Assembly: GCF_963678975.1 (NCBI RefSeq) | Contig: NC_089280.1 | Coordinates: 21,766,916 to 21,830,915, forward strand | DNA: 64,000 nt | Direction: 5' to 3' | Origin: Dysidea avara | Taxonomy: Eukaryota > Porifera > Demospongiae > Dictyoceratida > Dysideidae | Shown here: positions 38,901 through 48,859 of the stretch, piece by piece | Position numbering within the stretch: position 1 is the first letter of the stretch | Layout of the letters: each line of letters opens with the position of its first letter | The notes under the pieces: generated by a model | Seen by the model: the letters and a program-made list of their open reading frames with translations, nothing else | Database searches by the model: none | Told to the model about the DNA's origin: nothing | Position numbers and translations under genes: made by a program

Positions 38901-41900
38901 ATGGAGCCAATATTTCACTGCAAAAAGTACAGGTACAATCCGATAGAAAGAGTATATTGCACATCTATGGCTTCATATACCATGACTCTCTGTGCTTCTT
39001 AACATGGCTAGCTAATGAATGACCTGGATGGACACCTCTCTTGATCAGCTTTTGGATATCATCATCCCTTGCTTGTATTCAGGTGCAAAGTTTCACTACA
39101 TTTACTATTGAGCCAGCTCAGAGCACTTTTATAGCTTCCCCAATACATTTTCTATTGATTTAACTTTTCAGGTTCTTTCAACATGATATGATTGGTAATT
39201 CTAATGGCACCGTATTTAATATGAAATAGTATGAATTAAGCAAATGTTGTACCAAGTTTGGTGCTTTTATTCAAAAGTGAATGATTTTTTCACTTAGCCG
39301 TTATACTATATGCATGTATCATACACTACGATAGTAGTGTATAGTAGGGACCACAAAGGAGTAGGCATGGCTCACCAAACAAAATCACCCAAAACAGCCT
39401 CAATTTTCCTTGATGATGATGAGGCAGTATTGGTTACGTAAAACTAAGTCCAAAAAAGCTTTCAGATCAACCCGAAACTTTTTCAACAAGTTGCTATGGA
39501 ATTTTAAAAATTATTTATTTAGCAGAATTTTCTACTGATTGAGTAACTGACTGACTAATGCCTTCAGACAAGCATAACTTGATGATGACTAAGGCTACGG
39601 GCTTGATTTTTTCACTGTTCGACGTCCCTTCAGCCCGACAGGTGCTTTTGGCATACCGCAGTACGCACAATTCATTCTTCATGGACTTACCAGTGTCCTC
39701 CTTTGTGCCCCATTCATCTTTGCTGGCAGTGGAAAGTGTCGATTTGGTGGTAGCATGTGATGGCCTCCCTTCGTAACGGAAATCATTTGTATTTTTCATA
39801 GTGGCTACTTCGATTGCAGAGGTGCTTTTCAAACAGTTTTTAATTTTGATTCGTACTGCTGTGTAATGGGTTGAACATAGCCAACAACGAAGCATAATGG
39901 ATACTTCTCTTTCAGACAATAATTTATATAACTGGGGCGTGCGGCACCAATGCAAACCTTTCTTTTAGGTTGCAGTGATGCTTTTCGAACAGTTCTTGAT
40001 TCATACTGCTGTGTAAGGGGTTGAACATAGCTGACAACAAAGCGTAATGAAAACTTCACTTTTCAGATGATATAGCTGGGGCACACGGTGCCATTTCTAT
40101 TACGGTATGTGTGGGTTCACCAATCATAATAATATTATTTACAAAAAGTTAACAAACAAGTATTTCAAAAAATTTGGAATTTTCAACTAGAGTAGGGACC
40201 ATAACACATCGATAAAAAGTCTGAAACAAGCTGGAGTAGTGCACGATATTAAATCACAGTAAAACAATAAGAAGTGTTTATCCCAACTGTACATATCCAT
40301 TATGGTATCTTGGAGCACAGTAGGGATATAACACCTCTTATTGTTTTATTATGACTTAATATCATACACTACTCCAGCTTGTTTCAGTACTTTTTATCGA
40401 TGTGCTATAGTCCCTACTCTAGTTGAAAATTCCAAATTTTTTGAAATACCTGTACTGTAATTAGTTATTTGCATTCACCTGAGCCCTCATTTTTCATTAA
40501 AAATAACTCTTGTTACATGTGACAGTTATCCAATTATTAAGTAGTACTGTATGGTTATGGTATATTTAAATGCATGGGTATAACAAATTGCAAAACCTGC
40601 ATTTAAAAGAAGCAGAGATGGATATAATTTCAACAGCAGTGTTGTGGTAGTAGTATGACTGACTGCAGATCAACAACTGTTCTTGGATACGTGGTCCTGG
40701 GGTCTGTGGAAGCAATTTTTTAAAAGATACTATTTGTGAAGATGATTTATTGAACTTTTAGTACTTTCTTTGAGTGAAACAAGCTATACCAAGGCCTTTA
40801 TCTCCATCACTGGGAAGGAGCACGCCTACAGTCCTATTAATTTTGGCATACAGTATCGCTATACCCCAGAAATACCCTTAAAACTCACAGCTTTTGCTGT
40901 ATTGTGTGGCAAAAAAACATGGTGACAGCTGGAATGTTAGTGATATATGGGTTACCTGTTTCAGTTAACAACTTGGTAGTGTTCCACCTGTCTCTGTACC
41001 TCCAAAAAAGTTTGTAGATATAGAAAGTGTAGATATAGAAGAAAGTTGTACCTGTAGCCTCAGGATATAAATCACTTAATAGAACATGTTGTAGCTGCAG
41101 TGTGATTGTCAAACTGGAGTGACTTCAGTGAGGAGGCTAAGGACACTGAACAGTTGTGGAGCCAACTTAGCCTAACAAACATACCGCTGTGAATGATTAT
41201 TTCCAGAAGCTGAAGGTGCAGTTTCCAAACCTATAATAGTGAACTAGATTGCTTTGTAAACCTCATAACGTTTAATAGTCTAGTTACATCTTGTAGAATG
41301 TTTATGATTTTATAGAAGTAGCTACAGCAGCTTCAGTGCTGGCAACTTTGCTGGTCTATATACCAGTTCTTGTGTATCAAATTCAAGGGTGTAACAACAT
41401 AATTTAAGTTTGCTTAGCTTGTGGAACATGTGCTTTCTAGTGAGGGTCTAGGAGCATGGCCCACAAGAAATGTTTGAAACTTAGTAAGGTTGAATTTTGT
41501 AACATTTGTGACTACATTTTATTTATGCAAATGACTGCTCTATTAGAGTGTATTAATGGGGAAGTTAAGCCCCCTTCAACATATAATGGGGAAGGGGGGG
41601 CTAACCCCTATAGCTCCCCTGGCCGCTATGCCTATGATCAAATTCACAGGGGCCCTGGTGGGATAGTCAATAACAGAACATTCTTAACTGCTCTATTAGA
41701 GTATTTTAATGTAAGGATGATTTAGCGGAAGGATCCAATAATGCTACAAAGAAGCAACCTTTATCAGACACTTTCATTGGTTTTTCCTGCTTTCCATCCC
41801 CATCCCATTCCTGTTTTTCTAGAATTCTACTAACCCCATTTAGTAAGAGCGTTTCAGGTGTACAAACAAAGTCGTTTGGAGAGAGAGCACATGTTCACCC

Positions 41901-44900
41901 CTGGTATTACTGGTTTTGGTCAGGAGCTCAGGTGAAATGCAAAACATTTATAGTAGTAGACTATCAACAAGAGTATATAATAGCAACCAGGAGTATCAAA
42001 CGGGTGTATTACCCCATGATTAATGATTGTGTGAAGTAACACGGATATTTCAGTAATTATTCGTTTATATTGTCATTAAGGGTTGCTGTATTAAGCCCAA
42101 TTCTGTTTCTAAACCAAGTGAAAACATGATAGTGTTAAAGGGAAATGAAGTTCTGACACTGCCCAAGTGGATCCCTGAAAGCGTGTTGCAACACACTCAT
42201 TTGTAAAACCATTGTTTTAGCAAGCTGGAGTTATCTTGGGTCCTTACTACACTTTCGTGTACAATAACTGTTGAATACTGGTTGAATAACACGGAAAACT
42301 GGTGAACAAAGACCCCGTTGCCACATATGCATTTCAAATTACCATTTCACGTAAATGAGCAATTACTAAATATCCGTGTTATTTTACGCAATCATTAATC
42401 ACAGGCTAATACATGATTCAACACTCTTGGCTGGTATTATATACTCTTGCTATCAACCATACACCAGGTATTACTTTATTTATTTAGTGTATTATGGTAT
42501 ACAAACTGTACAATAAAAAATTAAGTTTTGTTTGGGAGTACATCACCACACCTTTCCTTGACACAAGACCATACCAGATGTTTAGTCACCTCATCTGATC
42601 CAGATTTTATTGAAGCATTTAATGATTCACTCAGTCTGGATGATATTGATTATCTGAAAAGGTTCTACAACATGTCCTTTACAAACAATAGTGATTGTAA
42701 TCTTGTAGGGGTAAGTGAATATTGGAATTGTTGTGTTCTTAGCATCTAACTGTTCCATCTTTTTTTTTTGTATGATAGAATTTTACAAATGGCTCTATTT
42801 CCCTTATAACTGAGACTGGTAGAATGGTGACAGCCAAGTGTGTGTTTGAAGAATTTCATACTGATGAGTAAGTTGGTACTGTACATGATAGCCAAAGTTA
42901 TTCCACTATTGTGTATTTCTTGTATGTAGTTTTCTAAATAATATACAATTGTTCCACGTGTTTGGCCTGTTCTGGTTGAGTAACTTTATACTGGCTCTTG
43001 GAGAGTGTGTTTTGGCTGGAGCATTTGCTACTTATTACTGGACTTTTAAAAAGGAGGTTTGTACTTGTGTGGTCTCCTTTTACTGTTTTTGGATATGAAC
43101 TTCATTCATTAGAATGTGCCATCATTCTCAGTTTTCACTGCACTAGTGAGGACCCTAATGTGAGTATATGTTTAGTATCATATGATTGTATAACTTCCCT
43201 GGTATATACTGTAAACAAAGTTTTATGCACAAGTTTCATGTATAGGTAAGCCCACAAAAAATAGTTTTTGCTTTAGTGAAAGATATCTTGTTCACAATTA
43301 TTCTTATTTTACTCAATTCGTTGTACATGCCACATTAGCTGTATAAGCTAAGTCAGTGGCAGAATATAGTTTTTGTGTTCTTTTCAGTTATCACTCTGGC
43401 TCACTGGCGTTTGGCTCACTCATCATTGCCATTGTACAGTTCATTCGATTCATACTAAGCCAGATCCAGAAGCTGTTACAGAAGAAGAAAGAGGCTTTGG
43501 TTATTCGGATTATATTGTGTCTCTTCCAATGCTGTTTCTGGTGCCTGGAGAAAATCCTTCGCTACGTTAGTCGCCAGGCTTACATAGAGGTAAAATGAGA
43601 TGATTTAAACTACAAGACTTTTGGTGAAATTTCATGTATCTTTCATTAGATTGCCATGTATGGAAGTGACTTCTGTGAAGCAACTTGTAGAGTGGCCAAT
43701 TTGTTGCTAAGAAACATCCTGAGAACGGCTGTCAAGGATAACATTGTCCAGCTCCTGTTGTTCCTAGGAAAACTCTGTATAGTTGGTGTAGTTGGTACGT
43801 CATATGATCATGTGCTACTATTGCTTTGTATGCGTAGGGTTGGGGGGGAGTGGCCAACCTTGTTTTCATCTCCTCCTGTGTCACTTTTGGTACCATTAGT
43901 GACTAAATACAGTTAGTAGCTAAACAAGCTAAGTAAATTGCTTTCTGCTTTTTGAACCAAAATTAGGGAATATATCTTGGCATAAAGCTTGTGTAGGTGA
44001 ATTGTAATACTTTTAGTTAGACTTCTGAAGTATTTACCTGGTGAAATTAATGATATGTATTCTTATTGCTTACTTTTTCATTAGCTCTGATAGCTTGGTT
44101 GTTATTTGGTGGATATAGTAACTATGGAGAGGATATATGGGGGAGAGAGCTGAACTTTTATCTCCTTCCAATACTGGTAAGTGAACTTTATGAGAGTATT
44201 TGATGATGTTTGTGTAATAGGTCCTGGTGGTTGTGGCATACCTAATAGCATCCGGATTCACTGGAGTATTTTTGATGGCTGTGGACACTATCTTCATTTG
44301 TTTCTGTGAGTACTGCAAAATACTGTATTTGTACAAATTTTTGAGGTACAGTGGGACCTCCATTATCCGAACACCTATGTGCCAGTTTAATCATAAAAGT
44401 GTTCAGATATCTGAATTTGTTCAGATAAATGAATCCCATTCATTTATATTTGACCATCTCAGCAAAACCCATCTAGTTTGCACAACTTCTGAATTTCTTT
44501 GTATTTTCTCAGCATTTTTCAAGGAATGGTTCACCAAAGTTTCAGTCGATTATGGTGAGTAGTTTTAGAATTACAACGCTAACAGTAGGAAGAGCTAGGA
44601 AATTGATTTGTACAGTGACTATACTAAAATAAACTACAAGCGCTTTCATTCGCAGCCACAACTTCCATTTGGATTGGTCTACAGAGTTGAGATTTGGCTT
44701 ACAGTGTTCACCATGGATTGGTAAATCGACCAAGGTTTAGCTTTTGCCCAGCAGTTACTTGTGCATAGGCATAGATAATATAGTAAAGGGATTCGCAACA
44801 GTGACGTCACTACGGACAATCCTCGTTACGGGTAGGGACTTTGAGTGGCGATATCTCACCAACTATACTTTATTTCTTCTTGAATTTACCTTGACAGTTT

Positions 44901-47900
44901 CCTATTCACTATTAGATTAAGTGAGCATTATCAAATCACGGTGGTTTGCAGCCAGTTTGTCTCGAAGCTTCTTCGCTATGGTTGCTCAGGTGTGGCACCA
45001 ATAATATTTGTGGTGCTATTACTAAGGATTGTGACAAGGTACGAGAATATTTTAAGCATCAACTAAGTCCCCAATGACTGAAGATTTGTATGAAGGTTAT
45101 ATTTTGTGAAGCGAGGCTGATTCTGAGACCGTAACCAAGACCAATCAAACCCATAACGAGGATTGTCCGTACATAAAACTATTAGTTCCTACAGAAATGA
45201 TGTCACTGTTGCGAATCCCTATTGTACTATATTATCTATGGCATAGGCATATGAAGGCAGTTTTATTGAAAGAACGGCAACGATTTTGTTTATGTCTACT
45301 GCATCATAAACAAATGCACATGACACGCAAACCATTGGGACTAAAGAAATTAAACAAAGATTTTTGAACTCTCCATGAGTAGGCGAGTAAGATAGTGTAC
45401 AGGTTTAATTGATTTGAGTCTTCCTTCTCTAAGTAATGACTCGATTAAAACTTGCGTAAAATTTTCTTTGTAACATGCGTAATTTTGCAATTTATTTTAA
45501 AATTTCATTTTTTGAAAAACGCATGCTTGTGCAAACTAGACGGGTTTTTGCTGAGGCGGTCACAATTAGGGTGCCGTTCAACTACTCTAATAGAACATAT
45601 AGTTACTCTAATAGAAGGTTCACCAATGGCAAAATACTCTAATAGAGCAGTCACTTATACTGTTTGGATAATTGAGGGTTCAGATAATTGAGGTCGTACT
45701 GTACAGTGGAACCCCTTTTAACGGACACCCCTGAATGGCGGACAGCCTCTTTATAATGGACAATTAATAAAGTCCGAAATGCAACTTCCAATACCTGTGT
45801 GTATTAATGCCCACTCAATAGTGGACACCCTTCTGTTCCATAAACCAGACACTGCACAATTCCCAGACATGGCAAGCACTACAGTGCAACACCTCGCTAA
45901 TCGCAGACACAAGTAACAAAGGTTCATTGCCAGTTGCAACGATCAATCGAACTATATCCATTTCGTCAGAAAGCACTGTCTCTGTATTGCCTATTGTACA
46001 AAGTGCAGGACGAAGCGCTGAAGTTACAAGAAGCCATGCAAATGCAATAGATTACAAGTACTGCTGTTAATGTTCTTACCCAGATCTTATGAAAATAGTA
46101 GCTGGTGCACTTTCTGCTCTACAGGATACCGTACGCAAGGAAATTTTGACGTCAAAAAATTTGACGAATTTGACGAATCGGTTTAATTTGTCAAATTTAA
46201 ATTCGTCAAATGTTTATAGCTAAGCACCCTTAAAAGTACAGGTTTTGCCTACAATTTCTTGATTTTCGTCGACATTTTATTTGTCAAATCTGCTGAAGTC
46301 TGAATTCGTCAAATTTTTCTTACGTCAAAATTTCCTTGCGTACGGTACACTACATAATCTATATAGCCAACCATCTCGATAACTAATCAAATACAGAGTA
46401 ATCCGGGCAAGTCTTTATGGGAGCATGTATAAAATTTTGTGGTGCCTAATTGTCTGGATAGTGTAGTAGAGGCCACACACCATAGGTAACCCATGCTCAG
46501 CAACATCACTGATCATATCTGGTTCACATGGTACCATACACCCATCTTGCTCCACCACTTGGTCTAGTCTCATGCGTTAAAAATGATCATTTTAAATTTT
46601 TAGAAAACCCCTTAAATAAGGACACCTCCATATAAAGAACATATTTAATTTCCCCAATGGTGTCCGTCTTAGAGGGGTTCCACTGTACATACTTTTCATG
46701 GAGGAACAAGTTTTATTTCCAAGAATCATTCATTTTTCACTTAGAATACCTATATAGTAGTGAGCCAACTTAATGAAAATTTGCAGATAGCCAAGTAACT
46801 GCGAAAGCTGCAAAAAATTATGTCCCTTAAAAAATTTTTGCATGCAGAACGGTAATAGTATGTGCTTGTAGTTTTTCCTATCACTAAGTTATATAATAGT
46901 TCTAAGTGGTATGTGGGTATTGTTACACCATAAAACTTTCTCAGCTGTAAATGTGACTGCATCAAAAGGATACCCTTTTAAAGTACTCGGAGAAGTATTA
47001 TATAGCTTGCCATTGTGTGGTTAAGGATATCAGGCCTTCATTTAGGAAATAACTCAAAGTTAGGGGCGGGGGGAGGGTAAATAAGGTTTTATGAAAGTAA
47101 GGGGGGCAATAGTCTCAGATTGCTTCTGGTTGGTTATTACTGTCCCTGATGCATTCTTTGGTACAGTTCTCAGTTGCTGTACGGATAAGGTCACATATTC
47201 AATTCTGTTGTCAGTGTTCATTTAAATTTTTGCTTAAAAATTTTATGAGTTTGTTGAGCCCTGGCTATGTATGCTTACTACGTTACCAAGTTTCACAGAT
47301 TCCTTACCTTTCAGGGCATCCTCTGATTTGTTGGTCAGATGTCATCAAACATTTTTGTAATCTCGAACTTTACTACCTTAGAAACAAATGCCACGTTGTG
47401 TGTTTGTACTATCATCAAGGTGGAAAATAGAGTTTCAAAATATCTGGTTTTATGATGTGTCTTAGAGTTATGATGTGTCTTAGAGTTATGATGTGTCCTC
47501 TGGGCATCCACTATATATGTAGCTAACAGCTGTGTTTTCAATAGTTTTTTGTGCACATTAGCAGAGCTTATGATAACGTCCGGACACCAGACAAAATCCG
47601 GTCAAATTGCATAGATGTCTGACCATAATGCAATTTGTCGGGACACAGTGTCCCATCAAAGCACAAGGAAGGAGCCTAAGGGCTGAGCTGGCATGCTATC
47701 AACAATAACAGTCACTTGGTTGCCAGGAGATAGTATACATTCTTACAACCCAAGGGAGTGACCACAAATGTACCATTGCCAACCCTCTGGTGTACTGTAA
47801 CCACATAACAGTTGCAGTAAGGCATGTGACATCTTACCACTATAATGTTCATTTGCTATGCCACAGTAGACATACTGGGCATTCATCTTCCACATGTCCA

Positions 47901-48859
47901 GTCAATTTTGGCAATTGTCCGGCCAATTTTGGTTTGCCAGAACATTGTGGCAGGACAACAGAGAATTCCTATCATAAGCTCTGCATTAGTCCGCTGCAGG
48001 CAAAGCTAGACTTTGGTGGTGCCAGGGTCTCACTACATAACACTATAGCTATGGTACTGCCCAAGCGCAACGTTGTACTCGCTCGCACACACAATTTTGC
48101 TCGAGGTTTTAAAATTGCTGATTAAGGGGTGTAGCAACTGTTTCGCTCGCGATTCTTGTGAGCGAAACAGTTGCCATACCCCTTAATTAGCGATTTTAAA
48201 AAAAGTCTCAAGCAAAATTGAGCATGCGAGCAAGTGTGACATTGTGCTTGGGCAGTACCGTAAGTAATAAACATTTGATTCCTTGAAAAAATACGAGGAT
48301 GGTTTTCGCGAATGGCTGCTTTTACTGAATATATGCTTGACTGCGGTACAGTGCTCCCTCGATTATCTAAACCTGTATTATCCAAACATTTGGTTATCTG
48401 ACAGTAGAAATGACTGCTCTATTAGAGTATTTTGGCTAAATTGTATGTTCTATTAGAGTATTTGAACAGGGTTCTGTATATAAATAGATGTGGCTTTGAT
48501 TATCTGAACATGTCTTGGTCCAGATAATTGAAGGAGCACTGTATTAGAGTGACTGTTCTATTGAAGTATATTGATCTTGATGTTTATATATACATATAGT
48601 GTATATACATTTTATTGATGCCTGGGCCCCCCTCTGGCTACTCTGTTGTTACTGCATATTGATTGAATTTTTGTAAATCTCACACCTAGTGGAGGATCTG
48701 GAACGGAATGATGGTGAAGACAAGCCATACTTCATGGACCCAGAACTACAAAAGGTGATGGACATTAAGAGCACATCAGTGCAGCATGGTACAGAGGAGG
48801 AGACTAAGGTCACATCAGCACGGCTTGGTAAAGAAGAGGAGGCTCCTTTGATCAAATAA
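23936..48859 (+). CDS. SLC44: Choline-transporter-like protein (SLC44/CTL family)
   Basis: Twenty-five exons: 23936-24005, 27881-27935, 28529-28602, 28657-28707, 29247-29277, 29488-29605, 32799-32921, 33475-33535, 34363-34519, 35992-36034, 36141-36181, 36244-36294, 36464-36525, 37733-37882, 38294-38393, 38471-38571, 42526-42710, 42779-42867, 42930-43056, 43113-43159, 43388-43589, 43650-43794, 44085-44176, 44221-44305 and 48690-48859. All are GT-AG with consistent phases, giving 809 residues. CTL signatures: the N-terminal [11 protein letters not shown]1 at 45-65, a long Cys-containing outer loop ([30 protein letters not shown]), helices from exons 11-16, [14 protein letters not shown] with [21 protein letters not shown], and the tail [19 protein letters not shown]. 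It should move choline or related amines across the plasma or mitochondrial membrane. It is longer than the usual ~650-720 residues because of acidic loop insertions. The exon 16/17 junction (38571 to 42526) is the least certain: its acceptor has a poor pyrimidine tract. Confidence 0.88.
24244..24695. mobile_element. ~450-bp foldback MITE in SLC44 intron 1
   Basis: The left end AGGCCCCTATTTGGTGATTA (continuing TTAGTTTCTC) is inverted at the right end (GAGAAACTAATCATCACCAA, ATAAGGGCCT). The interior has no ORF. Confidence 0.7.
24827..25158. mobile_element. ~330-bp foldback MITE in SLC44 intron 1
   Basis: The left GCAAGAGTTCATAATATAAA..GAGAGGAGAGTGTCCTACT is matched inverted by the right AGTAGGACACTCTCCTCTCT..TTATGAACTCTTGC. 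Inner sequence CCTGTACAAACAGG also pairs with CCTGTTTGTACAGG-like sequence. It is related to the element at 59475-59798. Confidence 0.75.
30540..31285 (+). repeat. 31-bp tandem array, copy 3
   Basis: About 24 units alternate between an AGCTACAAACAA form and an AGCTAGAAGAAG form, each with CACCCTGTAGAGAG. The alternation suggests a higher-order two-unit repeat. Confidence 0.85.
31325..31712. repeat. ~390-bp foldback element, copy 3
   Basis: Arms beginning AACAGCCAAGCTGTAAAAAA and ending TTTACAGCTTGGCTG, with GGTGAATTTGGTGCC / GGCACAAAATTCACC near the loop. It is a near-perfect hairpin. Confidence 0.85.
32247..32310 (+). repeat. 21-bp tandem repeat (three units) interrupted by a MITE
   Basis: CAGCTGTTCACTTGGCAACTA occurs three times in a row. 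A fourth, diverged unit (CAGGTGTTCACTTGGCAAAT) resumes at about 32728, directly after the element at 32312-32725, so the element inserted into this array. Confidence 0.8.
32312..32725. mobile_element. ~410-bp MITE with CATAGGCGGTGGAAG ends
   Basis: Left GCATAGGCGGTGGAAGAGGG and right CCCTTCCACCTCCTATG are inverted copies. The inside carries GGGGGTGCTGAGCACCCCC, the dispersed CTCTAATAGAGC motif (about 32464) and the GC-rich GGGGCATGCCCCC core (about 32600). Confidence 0.65.
34001..34147. mobile_element. 147-bp near-perfect foldback in SLC44 intron 8
   Basis: The left arm TCTAAGTAAGTTAGACTTCA, continuing GACCACAGGGGTCTACGTAA, is inverted at the right (GTAGACCCCTGTGGTCTGAA..TTACTTAGA) with few mismatches. 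The arms are about 45 bp around a ~55-bp loop. Confidence 0.8.
34590..35560 (-). pseudogene. Degenerate hAT-type (ZBED-like) transposase fragment
   Basis: Read on the minus strand from about 35530, broken frames give [16 protein letters not shown] and, further on, [16 protein letters not shown] followed by [10 protein letters not shown], a stop, then AILHELQN. These match the usual hAT order: the VE..GF(K/R) region before the first catalytic block, and the LLKPFxxATxxLS..YPT/SK-x-P segment in the C-terminal half. Several in-frame stops and frame changes show it is dead. It lies in SLC44 intron 9, opposite to the host gene. No terminal repeats were located. Confidence 0.65.
36815..37215 (+). 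mobile_element. 3' end of a LINE retrotransposon in SLC44 intron 13
   Basis: The frame from 36822 encodes [20 protein letters not shown], then [13 protein letters not shown], and near the end [11 protein letters not shown], followed by a stop at about 37082, a short 3' UTR and an AATTAATAAATAAAT tail. This is the C-terminal end of a LINE ORF2, diverged from the copy at 578-1010. Confidence 0.7.
37905..38200 (+). repeat. SINE-like element with TG-rich tail
   Basis: Bases 37950-38190 (CTGCAGCC.., CTAGTCCTGCCCCAAGAGGG, CTGCACAAGG.., GGAAGCTTTGCTTGTGTGTG) align with 50050-50215 at the other SINE-like copy. It ends in a long alternating TG/CG run (38098-38190) that could adopt left-handed DNA. 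Confidence 0.55.
39300..39560. repeat. Dispersed repeat shared with 63240-63560 and 19045-19200
   Basis: The sequence TAGTGTATAGTAGGGACCAC.., GGCATGGC.., GGCAGTATTGGTTACGTAAA.., CTTTCAGATCAACC, and AATTTTCTACTG reappears in order at 63260-63560 (ACTGTATAGTGGGGAC.., GACAGTATTGGTTGGGTAAA..). A shorter version is near 19050. It is non-coding and of unknown class. Confidence 0.55.
39818..40083 (+). repeat. Imperfect ~125-bp tandem duplication
   Basis: GAGGTGCTTTTCAAACAG..TACTGCTGTGTAATGGG..CATAGCCAACAACGAAGC..ATATAACTGGGGC is followed by a second unit, GTGATGCTTTTCGAACAG..TACTGCTGTGTAAGGGG..CATAGCTGACAACAAAGC..ATATAGCTGGGGC. Nothing codes. Confidence 0.7.
40160..40449. mobile_element. ~290-bp foldback MITE in SLC44 intron 16
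   Basis: The left GTATTTCAAAAAATTTGGAA..CTAGAGTAGGGACCATA..TCGATAAAAAGT is inverted at the right (ACTTTTTATCGATG..TAGTCCCTACTCTAG..TTCCAAATTTTTTGAAATAC). Further pairing continues inwards, so most of the element folds on itself. Confidence 0.8.
41968..42449. mobile_element. ~480-bp foldback MITE just upstream of SLC44 exon 17
   Basis: The left CAAGAGTATATAATAGCAAC..GATTAATGATTGTGTG..AACACGGATATTTCAGTAAT pairs with the right ATTACTAAATATCCGTGTTA..CAATCATTAATCACAGG..TATTATATACTCTTG. The arms are about 95 bp. Confidence 0.8.
44349..45701. mobile_element. pogo-type element (~1.35 kb) in SLC44 intron 24, carrying a nested MITE
   Basis: It begins CAGTGGGACCTCCATTATCC after TA and ends GGTTCAGATAATTGAGGTCG..TACTG before TA. 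It shows no transposase. Inside are the foldback at 44770-45240 and three dispersed CTCTAATAGA motifs (45586-45655). Its right TA is also the left TA of the next element. Confidence 0.65.
44770..45240. mobile_element. ~470-bp MITE nested in the pogo-type element
   Basis: The left CATAGATAATATAGTAAAGG..GATTCGCAACAGTGACGTCA is inverted at the right (TGATGTCACTGTTGCGAATC..TACTATATTATCTATG). Internal CGGACAATCCTCGTTACGGG / ATAACGAGGATTGTCCG also pair. Confidence 0.8.
45704..46685. mobile_element. pogo-type element (~980 bp) with CAGTGGAACCCC ends
   Basis: It starts CAGTGGAACCCCTTTTAACG and ends with inverted AGAGGGGTTCCACTG, with TA on both sides. Inner phrases GGACACCCCTGAATGG.. and GGTGTCCGTC extend the terminal repeat. 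It contains the MITE at 46127-46347. No transposase frame. Confidence 0.8.
46127..46347. mobile_element. 221-bp MITE with TTTGACGAA repeats, nested in the 45704-46685 element
   Basis: The ends TACCGTACGCAAGGAAATTT and AAATTTCCTTGCGTACGGTA are perfect inverted copies. The arms continue with TTTGACGAATTTGACGAA on the left and AATTCGTCAAATTTTTC on the right. Confidence 0.85.
47453..47503 (+). repeat. 18-bp tandem repeat, three units
   Basis: TATGATGTGTCTTAGAGT occurs twice and then as a partial third unit (TATGATGTGTCCTCTGG). It lies in SLC44 intron 24. Confidence 0.75.
47561..47984. mobile_element. ~425-bp element with GCAGAGCTTATGATA ends
   Basis: GCAGAGCTTATGATAACGTC at the left is inverted at the right (CCTATCATAAGCTCTGC). 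The interior has repeated CCGGACA/TGTCCGG-like words but no ORF with a domain. Confidence 0.6.
48053..48259. mobile_element. 207-bp near-perfect hairpin element
   Basis: The left arm GGTACTGCCCAAGCGCAACG..CAATTTTGCTCGAGG..TTAAGGGGTGTAGCAACTG..TTTCGCTCGC is inverted across a short loop (GCGAAACAGTTGCCATACCC..AGCAAAATTGAGC..GCTTGGGCAGTACC). Arms of about 100 bp with almost no loop make it the tightest palindrome in the window. Confidence 0.85.
48349..48541. mobile_element. pogo/Tigger-type MITE, copy 2, TA-flanked
   Basis: It starts CAGTGCTCCCTCGATTATCT and ends AATTGAAGGAGCACTG, with TA on both sides. It is the same family as 10006-10215 and also carries the CTCTATTAGAGTATTT motif inside. It lies 150 bp upstream of the last SLC44 exon. 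Confidence 0.85.

Noticed and set aside
44227-44562. Open frame extending SLC44 exon 24 into the intron
   Set aside because: A GTGAGT donor at 44306 and the CTL-type tail at 48690 give the family-consistent join; the extension runs into the pogo-type element end at 44349.
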